Position numbers and translations under genes: made by a program. Below are positions 1-6,352 of a stretch of 11,299 nucleotides of DNA, one piece after another. The notes below the pieces were generated by a model. That model had not been told where the DNA came from. It did not search any database and saw only the letters and a list, made by a program, of their open reading frames with translations. The DNA is from Rhodobacteraceae bacterium UBA6236 (GTDB taxonomy: Bacteria > Pseudomonadota > Alphaproteobacteria > Rhodobacterales > Rhodobacteraceae). Position 1 is the first letter of the stretch, and each line of letters opens with the position of its first letter. The DNA lies in the NCBI GenBank assembly GCA_002440945.1, contig DJWG01000008.1, positions 326-11,624 on the forward strand, written 5' to 3'.

Positions 1-333
1 GCCGATGAAGGTGTGGATGCGCGGGGATCTGGCGTGGCGCACCGCTTCCCAGCAGCGGTCGATGTCCTTGAAGTTGGCGCGCGACAGCCCGCAGATGGTC
101 GAGTTGACCGAGCGTCTGGCGATCTCGCTTACGGCTGCGAAGTCGCCTTCCGAAGCGATGGGGAAGCCCGCCTCGATGATGTCGACGCCCATTTCATCCA
201 GAAGGCCGGCGATTTCCAGCTTTTCGTCATGGGTCATCGTCGCGCCGGGCGACTGTTCACCATCCCTGAGGGTGGTGTCGAAGATCAGGACGCGGGGCTG
301 GTCGGCCTGCGCGGTTTTCTGTTGGATCGTCAT
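1..333 (-). CDS. leuA: 2-isopropylmalate synthase, N-terminal part (cut by window edge)
   Basis: LeuA condenses acetyl-CoA with 2-oxoisovalerate to 2-isopropylmalate, the first committed step of leucine biosynthesis, in the cytosol. The first 111 codons are present, read on the minus strand from ATG at 333; the rest of the gene lies beyond the left edge. The HMGL-like TIM-barrel signature [12 protein letters not shown] occupies residues 19-30 and carries the Arg-Asp pair used for metal and keto-acid binding. IIEAGFP at 52-58 and the CGLSR segment near residue 91-95 are also typical of the family. I prefer the ATG at 333: an ATG at 350 is out of frame and meets a stop after six codons. No strong Shine-Dalgarno is visible (the closest purine-rich stretch is GGTGAGAGA). 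The mRNA leader contains a candidate leucine attenuator. The closely related homocitrate and citramalate synthases share the motif, but the upstream Leu-rich leader favours LeuA. Confidence 0.95.
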   Translation of the reverse strand, partial: MTIQQKTAQADQPRVLIFDTTLRDGEQSPGATMTHDEKLEIAGLLDEMGVDIIEAGFPIASEGDFAAVSEIARRSVNSTICGLSRANFKDIDRCWEAVRHARSPRIHTFIG

Positions 334-382
334 GCTATGTCTCTCACCATGTCCTTGAGCCTTGTCAGTTCGGCGCTGATCA

Positions 383-418
383 CCTCTGAGCGGTCGCGCC
401 GGAAGGCACGCTCAGAGG
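383..418 (-). promoter_or_regulatory. Leader hairpin at the end of the Leu-rich ORF (candidate leuA attenuator element)
   Basis: CCTCTGAGCG at 383-392 and CGCTCAGAGG at 409-418 form a perfect 10-bp inverted repeat with a 16-nt loop that contains a small GCC/GGC inner stem. In the minus-strand RNA the 5' arm holds the last Leu codon and the TGA of the leader ORF. A ribosome stalled on the upstream Leu run would cover that arm and block the hairpin. The 5' arm can instead pair with GCTCAAGG at 353-360, close to the leuA start, with one bulge, so two alternative structures are possible. No U-run follows, so the outcome would have to be translational or Rho-dependent. A second short hairpin (GCCGCG/CGCGGC, 454-471) lies within the leader ORF and could act as a pause site. 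The structure is seen; the mechanism is inferred. Confidence 0.5.
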
Positions 419-504
419 CGGCTAAGGAGAAGAAGCAGGCCACGGGCGACCGCGCCGCGGGAAATCGCGGCGGCAACAGCAGGGATATGCCGGGTCCGGG
501 TCAT
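412..504 (-). CDS. Putative leucine leader peptide of leuA (30 aa)
   Basis: This is a 30-codon ORF from ATG at 504 to TGA at 412-414, on the same strand as leuA and ending 78 nt before the leuA start. Residues 23-27 are five consecutive leucines, followed by Ser-Arg-Leu-stop. The five codons are CTG CTT CTT CTC CTT and the last Leu is CTC, whereas neighbouring genes use CTG almost exclusively; rare codons for the regulated amino acid are typical of attenuator leader peptides. The N-terminal half is otherwise unremarkable (Arg and Ala rich). No Shine-Dalgarno precedes the ATG. A TATATT box ending 8 nt upstream would place transcription start at or next to the A of the ATG, as reported for the leaderless trp leader of Sinorhizobium meliloti. 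The peptide itself probably has no function; stalling of its ribosome would be the signal. The role is inferred. Confidence 0.6.
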   Translation of the reverse strand: MTRTRHIPAVAAAISRGAVARGLLLLLSRL

Positions 505-512
505 GGATCGGG

Positions 513-540
513 AATATACGGGGGTCTGCGGAAAGGAAAA
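513..540 (-). promoter_or_regulatory. Candidate leuA leader promoter
   Basis: On the minus strand a TATATT box (513-518, 5 of 6 to TATAAT) stands out in GC-rich sequence. A poor -35 (TTTTCC, 535-540) lies 16 bp upstream. The predicted start falls at or within two bases of the leader ATG at 504. The -35 match is weak and it overlaps the 3' arm of the preceding terminator-like hairpin, so the call rests mainly on the -10 and its position. Confidence 0.35.
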
Positions 541-559
541 GCGGAAAAATCGCTTTCCC
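535..559 (-). terminator. Possible terminator of the MORN-repeat gene
   Basis: Read on the minus strand, GGGAAAGCG (559-551) pairs with CGCTTTTCC (543-535) in a 9-bp stem with one G-U pair and a 7-nt T-rich loop. It is followed by TTTCC rather than a full T-run. It begins 42 nt after the MORN gene stop and just before the leu leader, so it is well placed to separate the two units. The weak T tail keeps confidence modest. Confidence 0.4.
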
Positions 560-601
560 CGACCGGGTGCGGCAATTCGAACAAGGGGCGCGTGGCGGGT
601 G

Positions 602-2095
602 TCAGTTGCCCGAAGGCGCCGCGGGTGCCGCGCCATCCGCAGGCGGCGTGGCGGCATCCGGCGTGGCGGTATCCGGCGTTGTGGCGGGCGGGTTTGCGGT
701 CAGCGTGCCGTCGTTCCAGTTGCCTTCGGCCACTTCGCCGCTCTTGTAGCGCATGATGCCCTGGCCCTGCCGCTTGCCCGCACCGAAGCTGCCTTCGTAG
801 ACATCGCCATTGGGATAGGTCGCGACACCGGCGCCGTCGATCTCGCCTTTCTTCCAGCCGCCCTTGTAGCGGAACCCGTCCGGCATGGTGATTTCGCCCA
901 TGCCCTCGCGCAGGCCATTCGCGAAGCCGCCGGTATAGATCGTGCCGTCGCCATAGACCGCGCGGCCCTGACCTTCGCGCACGCCGCCCTTCCATTCGCC
1001 CTCGTAGGCGTAGCCATCGGGGTAGGTCATCTTGCCCTTGCCCTCCAGCTTTCCGCCGACGAATTCGCCCTCATAGACCAACCCCGAGGCATAGCGGGCA
1101 ACGCCCTTGCCCTCGATCACGCCGGCTTTCCACGGACCCTCATAGGTCGATCCGTCCTTGTAGGTGATCTTGCCCTTTCCCTCGGCCAGGTTGTCCTTGA
1201 AGCTTCCGGCGTAGACCGAGCCATCGGGGTAGGTGACGGTGCCGCTGCCCTCTATCCGGCCTTCCTTCCAGTCGCCGTCGTAGCGGTAGCCGTCCTTGCC
1301 GGTAAAAAGCCCCTTGCCATCGCGCAGGTCGTCCTTGAAACCACCCTCGTAGACATCGCCATTGGCATAGCGGGCCACGCCCTTGCCGTCGCGCTTGCCA
1401 CCCAGGAACGTGCCTTCGTAGACGTCGCCATTGGGCTGGGTAAGCTTGCCCTGGCCGTTGATCTCGCCTTCCTTCCACTGGCCCACATAGCTCAGCCCGT
1501 CGGGAAGCGTCAGCGTTCCCATCCCGGCGCGCAGTCCGTGGACCATGCCGCCTTCGTAGACCGAGCCATCGGGGTAGGTGATCTTGCCCTTCCCTTCCTT
1601 GACGCCCATCACCCAGTCGCCATCGTAGCGATAGCCGTCCGGGCTGGTCATCACGCCCTTGCCGTTGTGAAGCGCCTTGGTGAAGCCGCCCGTATAGGTC
1701 GTGCCATTGGCGTATCTGGCCGAGCCCTGGCCGTCGATCTCGCCCGCTTTCCAGTCGCCTTCATAGGTCGAGCCGTCGGCATAGGTGATCTTGCCCTTGC
1801 CATCGGGCTTGCCCTTGGCAAAGCTGCCCTCATAGACAGAACCGTTGGGAAACCGCGCCTTGCCCTGACCGAGGATTTCGCCCGCGACCCAGTCGCCGGT
1901 GTATTCGTAGCCGTTGGGCAGCCGGTAGGTGCCGTGCCCGTGCTGCCGGCCGTCCTTGAAGGTGCCTTCATAGACCCCGCCATCGGCGTAGTCCTTCTTG
2001 ATGACCTCTTGCGCGAAAGCGCCGCCCGTCGCCACCGTCAGCATCAGCAGCGCCGCCAGAGCGCAACCTGTTGCCTTGCCACCGATACCGCTCAT
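602..2095 (-). CDS. Exported MORN-repeat protein (18 full 23-residue repeats)
   Basis: The 497-residue protein opens with a Sec-type signal peptide: a single Lys near the N-terminus, a hydrophobic core at about 10-24, and probable cleavage after AFA near residue 28. It should therefore act in the periplasm or outside the cell. Residues 41-454 are 18 consecutive MORN repeats of exactly 23 residues (consensus xYxGxF/W...GxGxxxYxDGx) with no insertion or deletion, followed by a partial nineteenth (455-464). A Pro/Thr/Ala-rich tail of about 30 residues closes the chain. MORN arrays fold as elongated beta-hairpin sheets that serve as scaffolds or membrane-binding surfaces; no catalytic domain is visible here. 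Position 6 of the repeat alternates Phe and Trp except at repeats 9-10. ATG at 2095 is preceded by AGGAAAG about 10 bp upstream. The gene is divergent from nadE and upstream of leuA, with no obvious functional link. The partner and role are unknown. Confidence 0.9.
   Translation of the reverse strand: MSGIGGKATGCALAALLMLTVATGGAFAQEVIKKDYADGGVYEGTFKDGRQHGHGTYRLPNGYEYTGDWVAGEILGQGKARFPNGSVYEGSFAKGKPDGKGKITYADGSTYEGDWKAGEIDGQGSARYANGTTYTGGFTKALHNGKGVMTSPDGYRYDGDWVMGVKEGKGKITYPDGSVYEGGMVHGLRAGMGTLTLPDGLSYVGQWKEGEINGQGKLTQPNGDVYEGTFLGGKRDGKGVARYANGDVYEGGFKDDLRDGKGLFTGKDGYRYDGDWKEGRIEGSGTVTYPDGSVYAGSFKDNLAEGKGKITYKDGSTYEGPWKAGVIEGKGVARYASGLVYEGEFVGGKLEGKGKMTYPDGYAYEGEWKGGVREGQGRAVYGDGTIYTGGFANGLREGMGEITMPDGFRYKGGWKKGEIDGAGVATYPNGDVYEGSFGAGKRQGQGIMRYKSGEVAEGNWNDGTLTANPPATTPDTATPDAATPPADGAAPAAPSGN
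734..1975 (-). repeat. Coding tandem repeat, 69-bp unit x 18 (MORN array)
   Basis: The DNA behind the MORN repeats has a strict 69-bp period over 1,242 bp. Units are diverged, but some stretches recur almost exactly; for example, the sequence beginning TAGACCGAGCCATCGGGGTA occurs near both 1214 and 1558. The array never leaves frame, so unit gain or loss would change protein length by multiples of 23 residues. Confidence 0.9.
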
Positions 2096-2293
2096 GCCCG
2101 CACCCGCTTTCCTGTCCGTTTGCGCACGGACCTAACTGGCGCGAAGCGTAAAGGCGAGCCGCCCCAGTGACAAGCGCCCGGACCTTGGCCTTCCCCTCAC
2201 GTCACCGATAGGCGCGACGGGGCGATCTGGCTTTTCCCGCATCGCCAAGACGTCTACACAAAGGGGCAAAGCCTGGCAGATGAAGGGAAGCCC

Positions 2294-3955
2294 ATGCCCG
2301 CCGACCGTTTCCGACTGACGCTTGCCCAGCTGAACCCGACCGTCGGCGCCCTGGCCGGGAATGCCGCGAAGGTGCGCGCCGTCTGGGAACAGGGAAAGGC
2401 GGCAGGGGCCGACATGGTGGCCCTGCCGGAAATGTTCATCACCGGTTACCAGACGCAGGACCTGATCCTGAAGCCCGCCTTCCAGCGCGACGCTATGGCG
2501 GCGCTGGAACAGCTGGCGATCGACTGCGCCGATGGTCCGGCGCTGGGCGTCGGCGGGCCCTGGGCCGATGGGGCCGGGCTTTACAACGCCTACTGGATCT
2601 TGCAGGGCGGCAAGGTCGTGGCGCGGGTTTTGAAGCATCACCTGCCCAATGACACTGTTTTCGACGAACCCCGCGTCTTCCACGCCGCGCCGGTCAGCGG
2701 ACCTTATCGGATCGGGCCGCTGCGGATCGGCACCCCGGTCTGCGAGGATGCCTGGCACGACGACGTGACCGAGACGCTGGCCGAGACGGGGGCCGAAATC
2801 CTGCTGGTCCCGAATGGATCCCCCTATGCGCGGGGCAAGCACGATGTCCGCGTGAACCTGATGGTGTCGCGGGTGATCGAGACGAAGCTGCCCTTGGTCT
2901 ATCTGAACATGGTCGGCGGGCAGGATGATCAGGTCTTCGACGGGGGCAGCTTCGCGCTCAATCCCGGGGGCGCGCTGGCCTTGCAGATGCCGGTGTTCGA
3001 GGAGGCCATTGCGCATCTGGATTTCACCCGCGGTCCGAAGGGCTGGCAGGCCGAACGCGCCGAGCTTGAGCCGCTGCCTGATGTCTGGGAACAGGATTAT
3101 CAGGCGATGGTCCTGTCCTTGCGCGACTATCTGGCGAAAAGCGGCATCGGCAAGGTGATCCTTGGCCTTTCGGGCGGGATCGATTCGGCACTGGTGGCGA
3201 CGATTGCCAGCGATGCCATCGGGGCCGCGAATGTGCGCTGCGTGATGTTGCCTTCGGACTATACCTCGACTACCTCGACCGAGGATGCCTCCGCCGTCGC
3301 GCATGCGCTGGGCTGTCGGCTGGACGTCGTGCCGATCGAAGGCCCGCGCGATGCGGTCGGCGCGGCGCTGGCGCCGCTGTTCCAGGGCCTAGCGCCGGGT
3401 CTGGCCGAGGAAAACATTCAGAGCCGCCTGCGCGGCCTGCTGCTGATGGCGCTTTCGAACAAGTTCGGGGAAATGCTGCTGACCACCGGCAACAAGTCCG
3501 AGGTGGCGGTCGGCTATTCGACGATCTACGGCGACATGGCGGGCGGTTACAACCCGCTGAAGGATCTCTACAAGACCCGCGTGTTCGAGACCTGCCGCTG
3601 GCGGAACCTCAATCACCGCCCGTGGATGCAAGGCCCGGCGGGCGAGGTCATCCCGCCCCGCGTCATCGACAAACCCCCCAGCGCGGAGCTGCGCCCCGAC
3701 CAGAAGGACGAAGACAGCCTGCCGCCCTATCCGGTGCTGGACGCGATCCTGGAACGATTGGTGGACCGCGATCAATCGGTGGCCGAAGTGGTGGCCGCAG
3801 GCTTTGACCCCGCGGTGGTCAAGCGGGTGGAGTCGCTGGTCTATGGCGCGGAATGGAAACGCTATCAATCCGCCCCCGGCACGCGCCTGACAGAAAGCGC
3901 CTTCTGGCTGGACCGCCGCTATCCGATCGTCAACCGCTGGCGCGATCAGGGCTGA
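2294..3955 (+). CDS. nadE: Glutamine-dependent NAD+ synthetase
   Basis: This cytosolic enzyme amidates nicotinic acid adenine dinucleotide to NAD+ using ATP, with ammonia released from glutamine. The 553 residues contain two domains. The first is an N-terminal nitrilase-type glutaminase (about 5-255) with the Glu-Lys-Cys triad visible as E46 (ALPEMF), K114 (VLKHHLPN) and C150 (PVCEDAW). The second is a C-terminal synthetase domain (about 270-550) with the ATP-pyrophosphatase P-loop SGGIDSA at 293-299, the TTGNKSE motif at 397-403 and the GDMAGGYNPLKDLYKT segment at 413-428. The length is normal for the two-domain form. The ATG at 2294 follows AGGGAAG at a good distance. The 198-bp divergent space from the MORN gene contains two short inverted repeats (2114-2131; 2221-2226 with 2241-2246) but no convincing promoter consensus. 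All key residues are intact. Confidence 0.97.
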   Translation: MPADRFRLTLAQLNPTVGALAGNAAKVRAVWEQGKAAGADMVALPEMFITGYQTQDLILKPAFQRDAMAALEQLAIDCADGPALGVGGPWADGAGLYNAYWILQGGKVVARVLKHHLPNDTVFDEPRVFHAAPVSGPYRIGPLRIGTPVCEDAWHDDVTETLAETGAEILLVPNGSPYARGKHDVRVNLMVSRVIETKLPLVYLNMVGGQDDQVFDGGSFALNPGGALALQMPVFEEAIAHLDFTRGPKGWQAERAELEPLPDVWEQDYQAMVLSLRDYLAKSGIGKVILGLSGGIDSALVATIASDAIGAANVRCVMLPSDYTSTTSTEDASAVAHALGCRLDVVPIEGPRDAVGAALAPLFQGLAPGLAEENIQSRLRGLLLMALSNKFGEMLLTTGNKSEVAVGYSTIYGDMAGGYNPLKDLYKTRVFETCRWRNLNHRPWMQGPAGEVIPPRVIDKPPSAELRPDQKDEDSLPPYPVLDAILERLVDRDQSVAEVVAAGFDPAVVKRVESLVYGAEWKRYQSAPGTRLTESAFWLDRRYPIVNRWRDQG

Positions 3956-3968
3956 GGCGCGGGGGCGT

Positions 3969-3987
3969 CCGGGTCATCATGACCTGG
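3969..3987. terminator. Hairpin between convergent nadE and the membrane-protein gene
   Basis: CCGGGTC (3969-3975) pairs with GACCTGG (3981-3987) around a 5-nt loop, 7 bp with one G-U pair, 14 nt after the nadE stop. It lies between two convergent genes, where a bidirectional terminator is expected. It has no T-run on either side, so it may only stabilise the 3' end or assist Rho-dependent termination. Confidence 0.3.
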
Positions 3988-4016
3988 CTGCCCCCCAAGC
4001 CATCGGGATGAAATGC

Positions 4017-4481
4017 CTAGGCGGCCGCGGTCAGGTCGCGGATTTCGCGTTCAAGGTATTTGGGCGATGCCGCACAGGCCAGCCAGACGGGATGTTCCCG
4101 CGGTCGTTTCATCAGCAGCACGAAAGGCGCGCCTTGTCGTGGCGCGATGTTGACGCGCCGCTTGATCACGGCCCAATCCACCGTGTCCCGATCCAGATCG
4201 ACAACGATCTCGGGCGTCACGGGTAGTCCCAGGAAGCGAACCGGGCGAAGCCGAAGGGTCCGGCCTTCGAGGCTGGCGTTCCGATAGGGAAAGCGCCGGA
4301 TCAGCGGAATGACCAGCACGCTTGCGATGGCCGGCAGCAGCAAGGCACCGGCGCCGGACAGGACACCGGAGACGAAAAGGATCAGAAACCACGCGGGCAG
4401 GGCGTGGAGTATCGTCTCGGTCGGCCTCGCGCGCAAACCGCGAGGCTGCCGAAGTGTTGTGTGCTTGTCGACGAATAGCAC
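4017..4481 (-). CDS. Small two-helix membrane protein, function unknown
   Basis: I do not recognise a named family. With the GTG start at 4481 (AGAAAGG eight bases upstream) the product has 154 residues. Residues 24-60 form a helical hairpin of two closely spaced hydrophobic segments separated by a Ser-Gly turn, then a basic RR-F-PYR stretch. About 90 C-terminal residues are predicted mixed alpha/beta, with alternating hydrophobic stretches ([31 protein letters not shown]). They end in a Lys/Arg/Glu-rich helix. The layout, a membrane hairpin followed by a small soluble beta-rich domain, resembles bacterial PH-like or DUF membrane-anchored proteins; this is inference from hydropathy. The frame is open up to 4706, but the extra N-terminus would cover the wrbA promoter region and lacks coding character. 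A TTG at 4436 is another possible start. It is divergent from wrbA and convergent with nadE. Confidence 0.6.
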   Translation of the reverse strand: MLFVDKHTTLRQPRGLRARPTETILHALPAWFLILFVSGVLSGAGALLLPAIASVLVIPLIRRFPYRNASLEGRTLRLRPVRFLGLPVTPEIVVDLDRDTVDWAVIKRRVNIAPRQGAPFVLLMKRPREHPVWLACAASPKYLEREIRDLTAAA

Positions 4482-4698
4482 CGACGGGGCCTTTCTATTG
4501 CCAGACGAAGGGACAGGTCTGGCTGGCCCTGCGCGAAGCGACATTGCCAGCGAACTCTGGCAAGAATCGGGCGTCCTTCTGCACGCGGCGGCGACCGGTT
4601 CCGGGCTGGTTTGCACAGTGGCCTTGCGGCTGTGCGCATTTGCGGTTTCAACTTCGAAGCCTAGCTTGATCTTGCCAACACCGTTCAAGGAGAGATCC
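4482..4698. promoter_or_regulatory. Divergent promoter region of wrbA and the membrane-protein gene, with two dyads
   Basis: This 217-bp space carries a perfect dyad TTGCCAG-N6-CTGGCAA (4544-4563), a further direct copy of TTGCCAG at 4498-4504, and a second dyad GCACAG-N11-CTGTGC (4613-4635). A weak plus-strand promoter candidate, TTGCGG-N16-TAGCTT, lies just upstream of the wrbA Shine-Dalgarno AAGGAGAG (4688-4695). The dyads have the size and symmetry of repressor or LysR-type binding sites, but no regulator gene lies in the window. The dyads are seen; their role is inferred. Confidence 0.4.
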
Positions 4699-5292
4699 AT
4701 GTCCAAGCCGAAGATCGCCGTGCTGTTCTATTCGACCTATGGCACCAACCACGCGATGGCCGAAGCCGCCGCCGCCGCCGCAACGGCCGCCGGGGCCGAC
4801 GTCAGGCTGCTCCGTGTGGCCGAAACTGCCCCGGAAGCCGTGGTGAACGGTCAGGATGCCTGGAAGGCGCAGGCCGAAAAGCATTCGCATCTGCCGGTCG
4901 CGACCCCTGATGACATGGTCTGGGCGGACGGCTATATCTTTTCCTGCCCGACCCGCTTTGGTCAGGCTGCATCGCAGATGCGGGCCTTCATCGACACACT
5001 GGGCGGCGTCTGGTCGCAGGGAAAGCTGGCCAACAAACCGATCACAGCGATGACTTCGGCGCAGAACCCGCATGGCGGGCAGGAAGCGACGATCCTCGGG
5101 CTTTACACCACCTTCATGCACTGGGGCGCGGTGATCGTGACGCCGGGCTATACAGAACAGGCGTTCTTTGATGCCGGCGGCAATCCCTATGGCACATCGG
5201 TCACGCAGGGCACGTTCGACGAGGCAAAGCAGAAGGCCGTTGCGGCGCAGGCCCAACGCTTGGTGCGGTTTGCAACGAGGCTGATGGGCTGA
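4699..5292 (+). CDS. wrbA: WrbA-type NAD(P)H:quinone oxidoreductase
   Basis: WrbA proteins are tetrameric FMN enzymes with a flavodoxin fold that reduce quinones by two electrons with NAD(P)H, limiting semiquinone and oxidative stress in the cytosol. The 197-residue length is standard. The FMN phosphate loop is [11 protein letters not shown] (residues 11-21), the second FMN loop contains SCPTRFGQ (about 81-88), and the WrbA signature [13 protein letters not shown] (about 117-129) is intact. The ATG at 4699 follows AAGGAGAG with ideal spacing. The frame stays open upstream to 4309, but that part is antisense to the neighbouring membrane-protein gene and has no family match. The gene appears monocistronic: the downstream gene is convergent. 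Confidence 0.95.
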   Translation: MSKPKIAVLFYSTYGTNHAMAEAAAAAATAAGADVRLLRVAETAPEAVVNGQDAWKAQAEKHSHLPVATPDDMVWADGYIFSCPTRFGQAASQMRAFIDTLGGVWSQGKLANKPITAMTSAQNPHGGQEATILGLYTTFMHWGAVIVTPGYTEQAFFDAGGNPYGTSVTQGTFDEAKQKAVAAQAQRLVRFATRLMG

Positions 5293-5313
5293 TACGCCCG
5301 CACCGGGAAACAA

Positions 5314-5334
5314 GGGCGGTCTGCGGGGCCGCCC
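5314..5334. terminator. GC-rich hairpin between convergent wrbA and the MBL hydrolase gene
   Basis: GGGCGG (5314-5319) pairs with CCGCCC (5329-5334) in a 6-bp all-GC stem, extendable by a T-G pair. It sits 21 nt after the wrbA stop and 12 nt beyond the stop of the convergent gene. No T-run follows on either strand, so it is a weak bidirectional terminator candidate. Confidence 0.3.
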
Positions 5335-5346
5335 CCTGGCATTCGT

Positions 5347-6264
5347 CTACAACATCAACTGGTAGCCCAGTGGCACGAAGCGGAAGCCTTCGCCTGCGGG
5401 TTCGGCGTAGCCTTGCGCCGGGAAGGGCATGTGGTAGCCCGCGAAGGGAATCCGGTCGGCGGCGATCATGCCGAAGACCTTCTTGCGCGCCGCCGCGGCG
5501 GCTGCCTTGTCGGCGTCGAAGCGCACCTCCCAATCGGGACGTTGCAGCGACCAGACATAGTGGTTGGCGGTGTCGGCGGCGATCATCATGCGCTGGCCAC
5601 CGCTTTCCAGATGCCAGACCATGTGTCCCGGCGTATGGCCAAAGGCCGCCATGGCGGTGATGCCCGAAACGACCACCCCGCCGTCGTCCAGCATCGTGAA
5701 CTTGTCATTCAGCGGCTTCACCTTGCTGTCGAAGCCTTTGTCCCCTGCGCCGGACCAGTGGTTGTGTTCGGCGCTGCCCGTCACATAACGGGCCTTGGCG
5801 AAGGTCGGGCCGCCGTCGCCCGTCAGCCCGCCGATATGGTCGCCGTGCATATGGGTCAGGACCACGATGTCGATCTGGTCGGGGGCGACGCCCGCCGCCG
5901 CAAGCGCCGTGGTGATGCCTTCGGGGGCAAGGCCGGTGTCGAACAGCACCAGTTCCGCGCCGGTGTTCACCAGGACGGGCGTGAAGAAGTTCAGCGAGCG
6001 GTCGGTGGGGATGAAATTCGCCTGCGACAGGGCGGCGAAATCCTCGGGCGAGGCATTGGTGCCGAAGGTTTCCTGCGGTTTGTCCATCGGGCGGGTTCCG
6101 GCCAGAAGCGTCGTCACCTCGAACCCGCCAAGGCGTGACCGGGTGAAGGCGGGAAAGGCCGCGCCTTGCAGGGGCTGCGCGGCAGCGGCGCCGGCCGGCA
6201 GCGATGCCGCCAGGGGCAGCGCCGCCGCCGCCAGCATTGCGGAACGTCGGGTCAGGTGGGGCAT
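5347..6264 (-). CDS. Tat-exported MBL-fold metallohydrolase, methyl parathion hydrolase-like
   Basis: The 305-residue protein begins with a twin-arginine type signal (TRRSAML at 5-11, then a long Ala/Leu core, likely cut near AAA-Q at about 28-30), implying folded, metal-loaded export to the periplasm. The metallo-beta-lactamase dinuclear site is complete: HMHGDH (H138, H140, D142, H143), H210 in GHTPGH, D231 and H278. The GGFEVTTLL opening of the catalytic domain and the GFRFVPLGY ending match the layout of methyl parathion hydrolase and related lactonases as I know them. The natural substrate could be a lactone, an ester or an organophosphate. I chose ATG 6264 because AGAGGA lies just upstream and the signal peptide starts cleanly there; the frame extends to 6330 without a better start. 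It follows pfkB by 88 nt on the same strand and may have its own promoter. Confidence 0.88.
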   Translation of the reverse strand: MPHLTRRSAMLAAAALPLAASLPAGAAAAQPLQGAAFPAFTRSRLGGFEVTTLLAGTRPMDKPQETFGTNASPEDFAALSQANFIPTDRSLNFFTPVLVNTGAELVLFDTGLAPEGITTALAAAGVAPDQIDIVVLTHMHGDHIGGLTGDGGPTFAKARYVTGSAEHNHWSGAGDKGFDSKVKPLNDKFTMLDDGGVVVSGITAMAAFGHTPGHMVWHLESGGQRMMIAADTANHYVWSLQRPDWEVRFDADKAAAAAARKKVFGMIAADRIPFAGYHMPFPAQGYAEPAGEGFRFVPLGYQLML

Positions 6265-6352
6265 GGTCCTCGATCCTCTTCTGATTTCATGAAGCAGGTT
6301 CGAGGTGGCGAGGGCCATGCCGATCATCAAGGCTTGACAGGGCGCGGGTTTT

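Noticed and set aside
734..1975. Regular repeat spacing that could suggest a CRISPR or noncoding satellite array
   Set aside because: Units are 69 bp, contiguous, diverged and always in frame as MORN repeats; there are no identical repeats separated by unique spacers.
503..2170. Long plus-strand open frame of 555 codons opposite the MORN gene, with periodic hydrophobic repeats
   Set aside because: It is the antisense shadow of the 69-bp repeats; the periodicity follows the repeat unit, and the minus strand gives a textbook MORN protein with a signal peptide.
2132..3304. Minus-strand open frame of 390 codons over nadE
   Set aside because: It is antisense to a complete, motif-intact NAD synthetase, and its sequence (Gln/His/Arg/Asp rich) is typical of a high-GC shadow frame.
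4309..4698. N-terminal extension of wrbA to 4309
   Set aside because: WrbA homology begins exactly at 4699 behind AAGGAGAG; the extension is antisense to the neighbouring gene.
4482..4706. N-terminal extension of the membrane protein up to 4706
   Set aside because: It would overlap the wrbA start and promoter region and has no recognisable coding character; the GTG at 4481 has a good ribosome binding site.
6265..6352. Searched the 88-nt gap between pfkB and the MBL gene for a terminator and promoter
   Set aside because: No stem with a T-run and no convincing -35/-10 pair was found; the two genes may be co-transcribed or have an unrecognised promoter.
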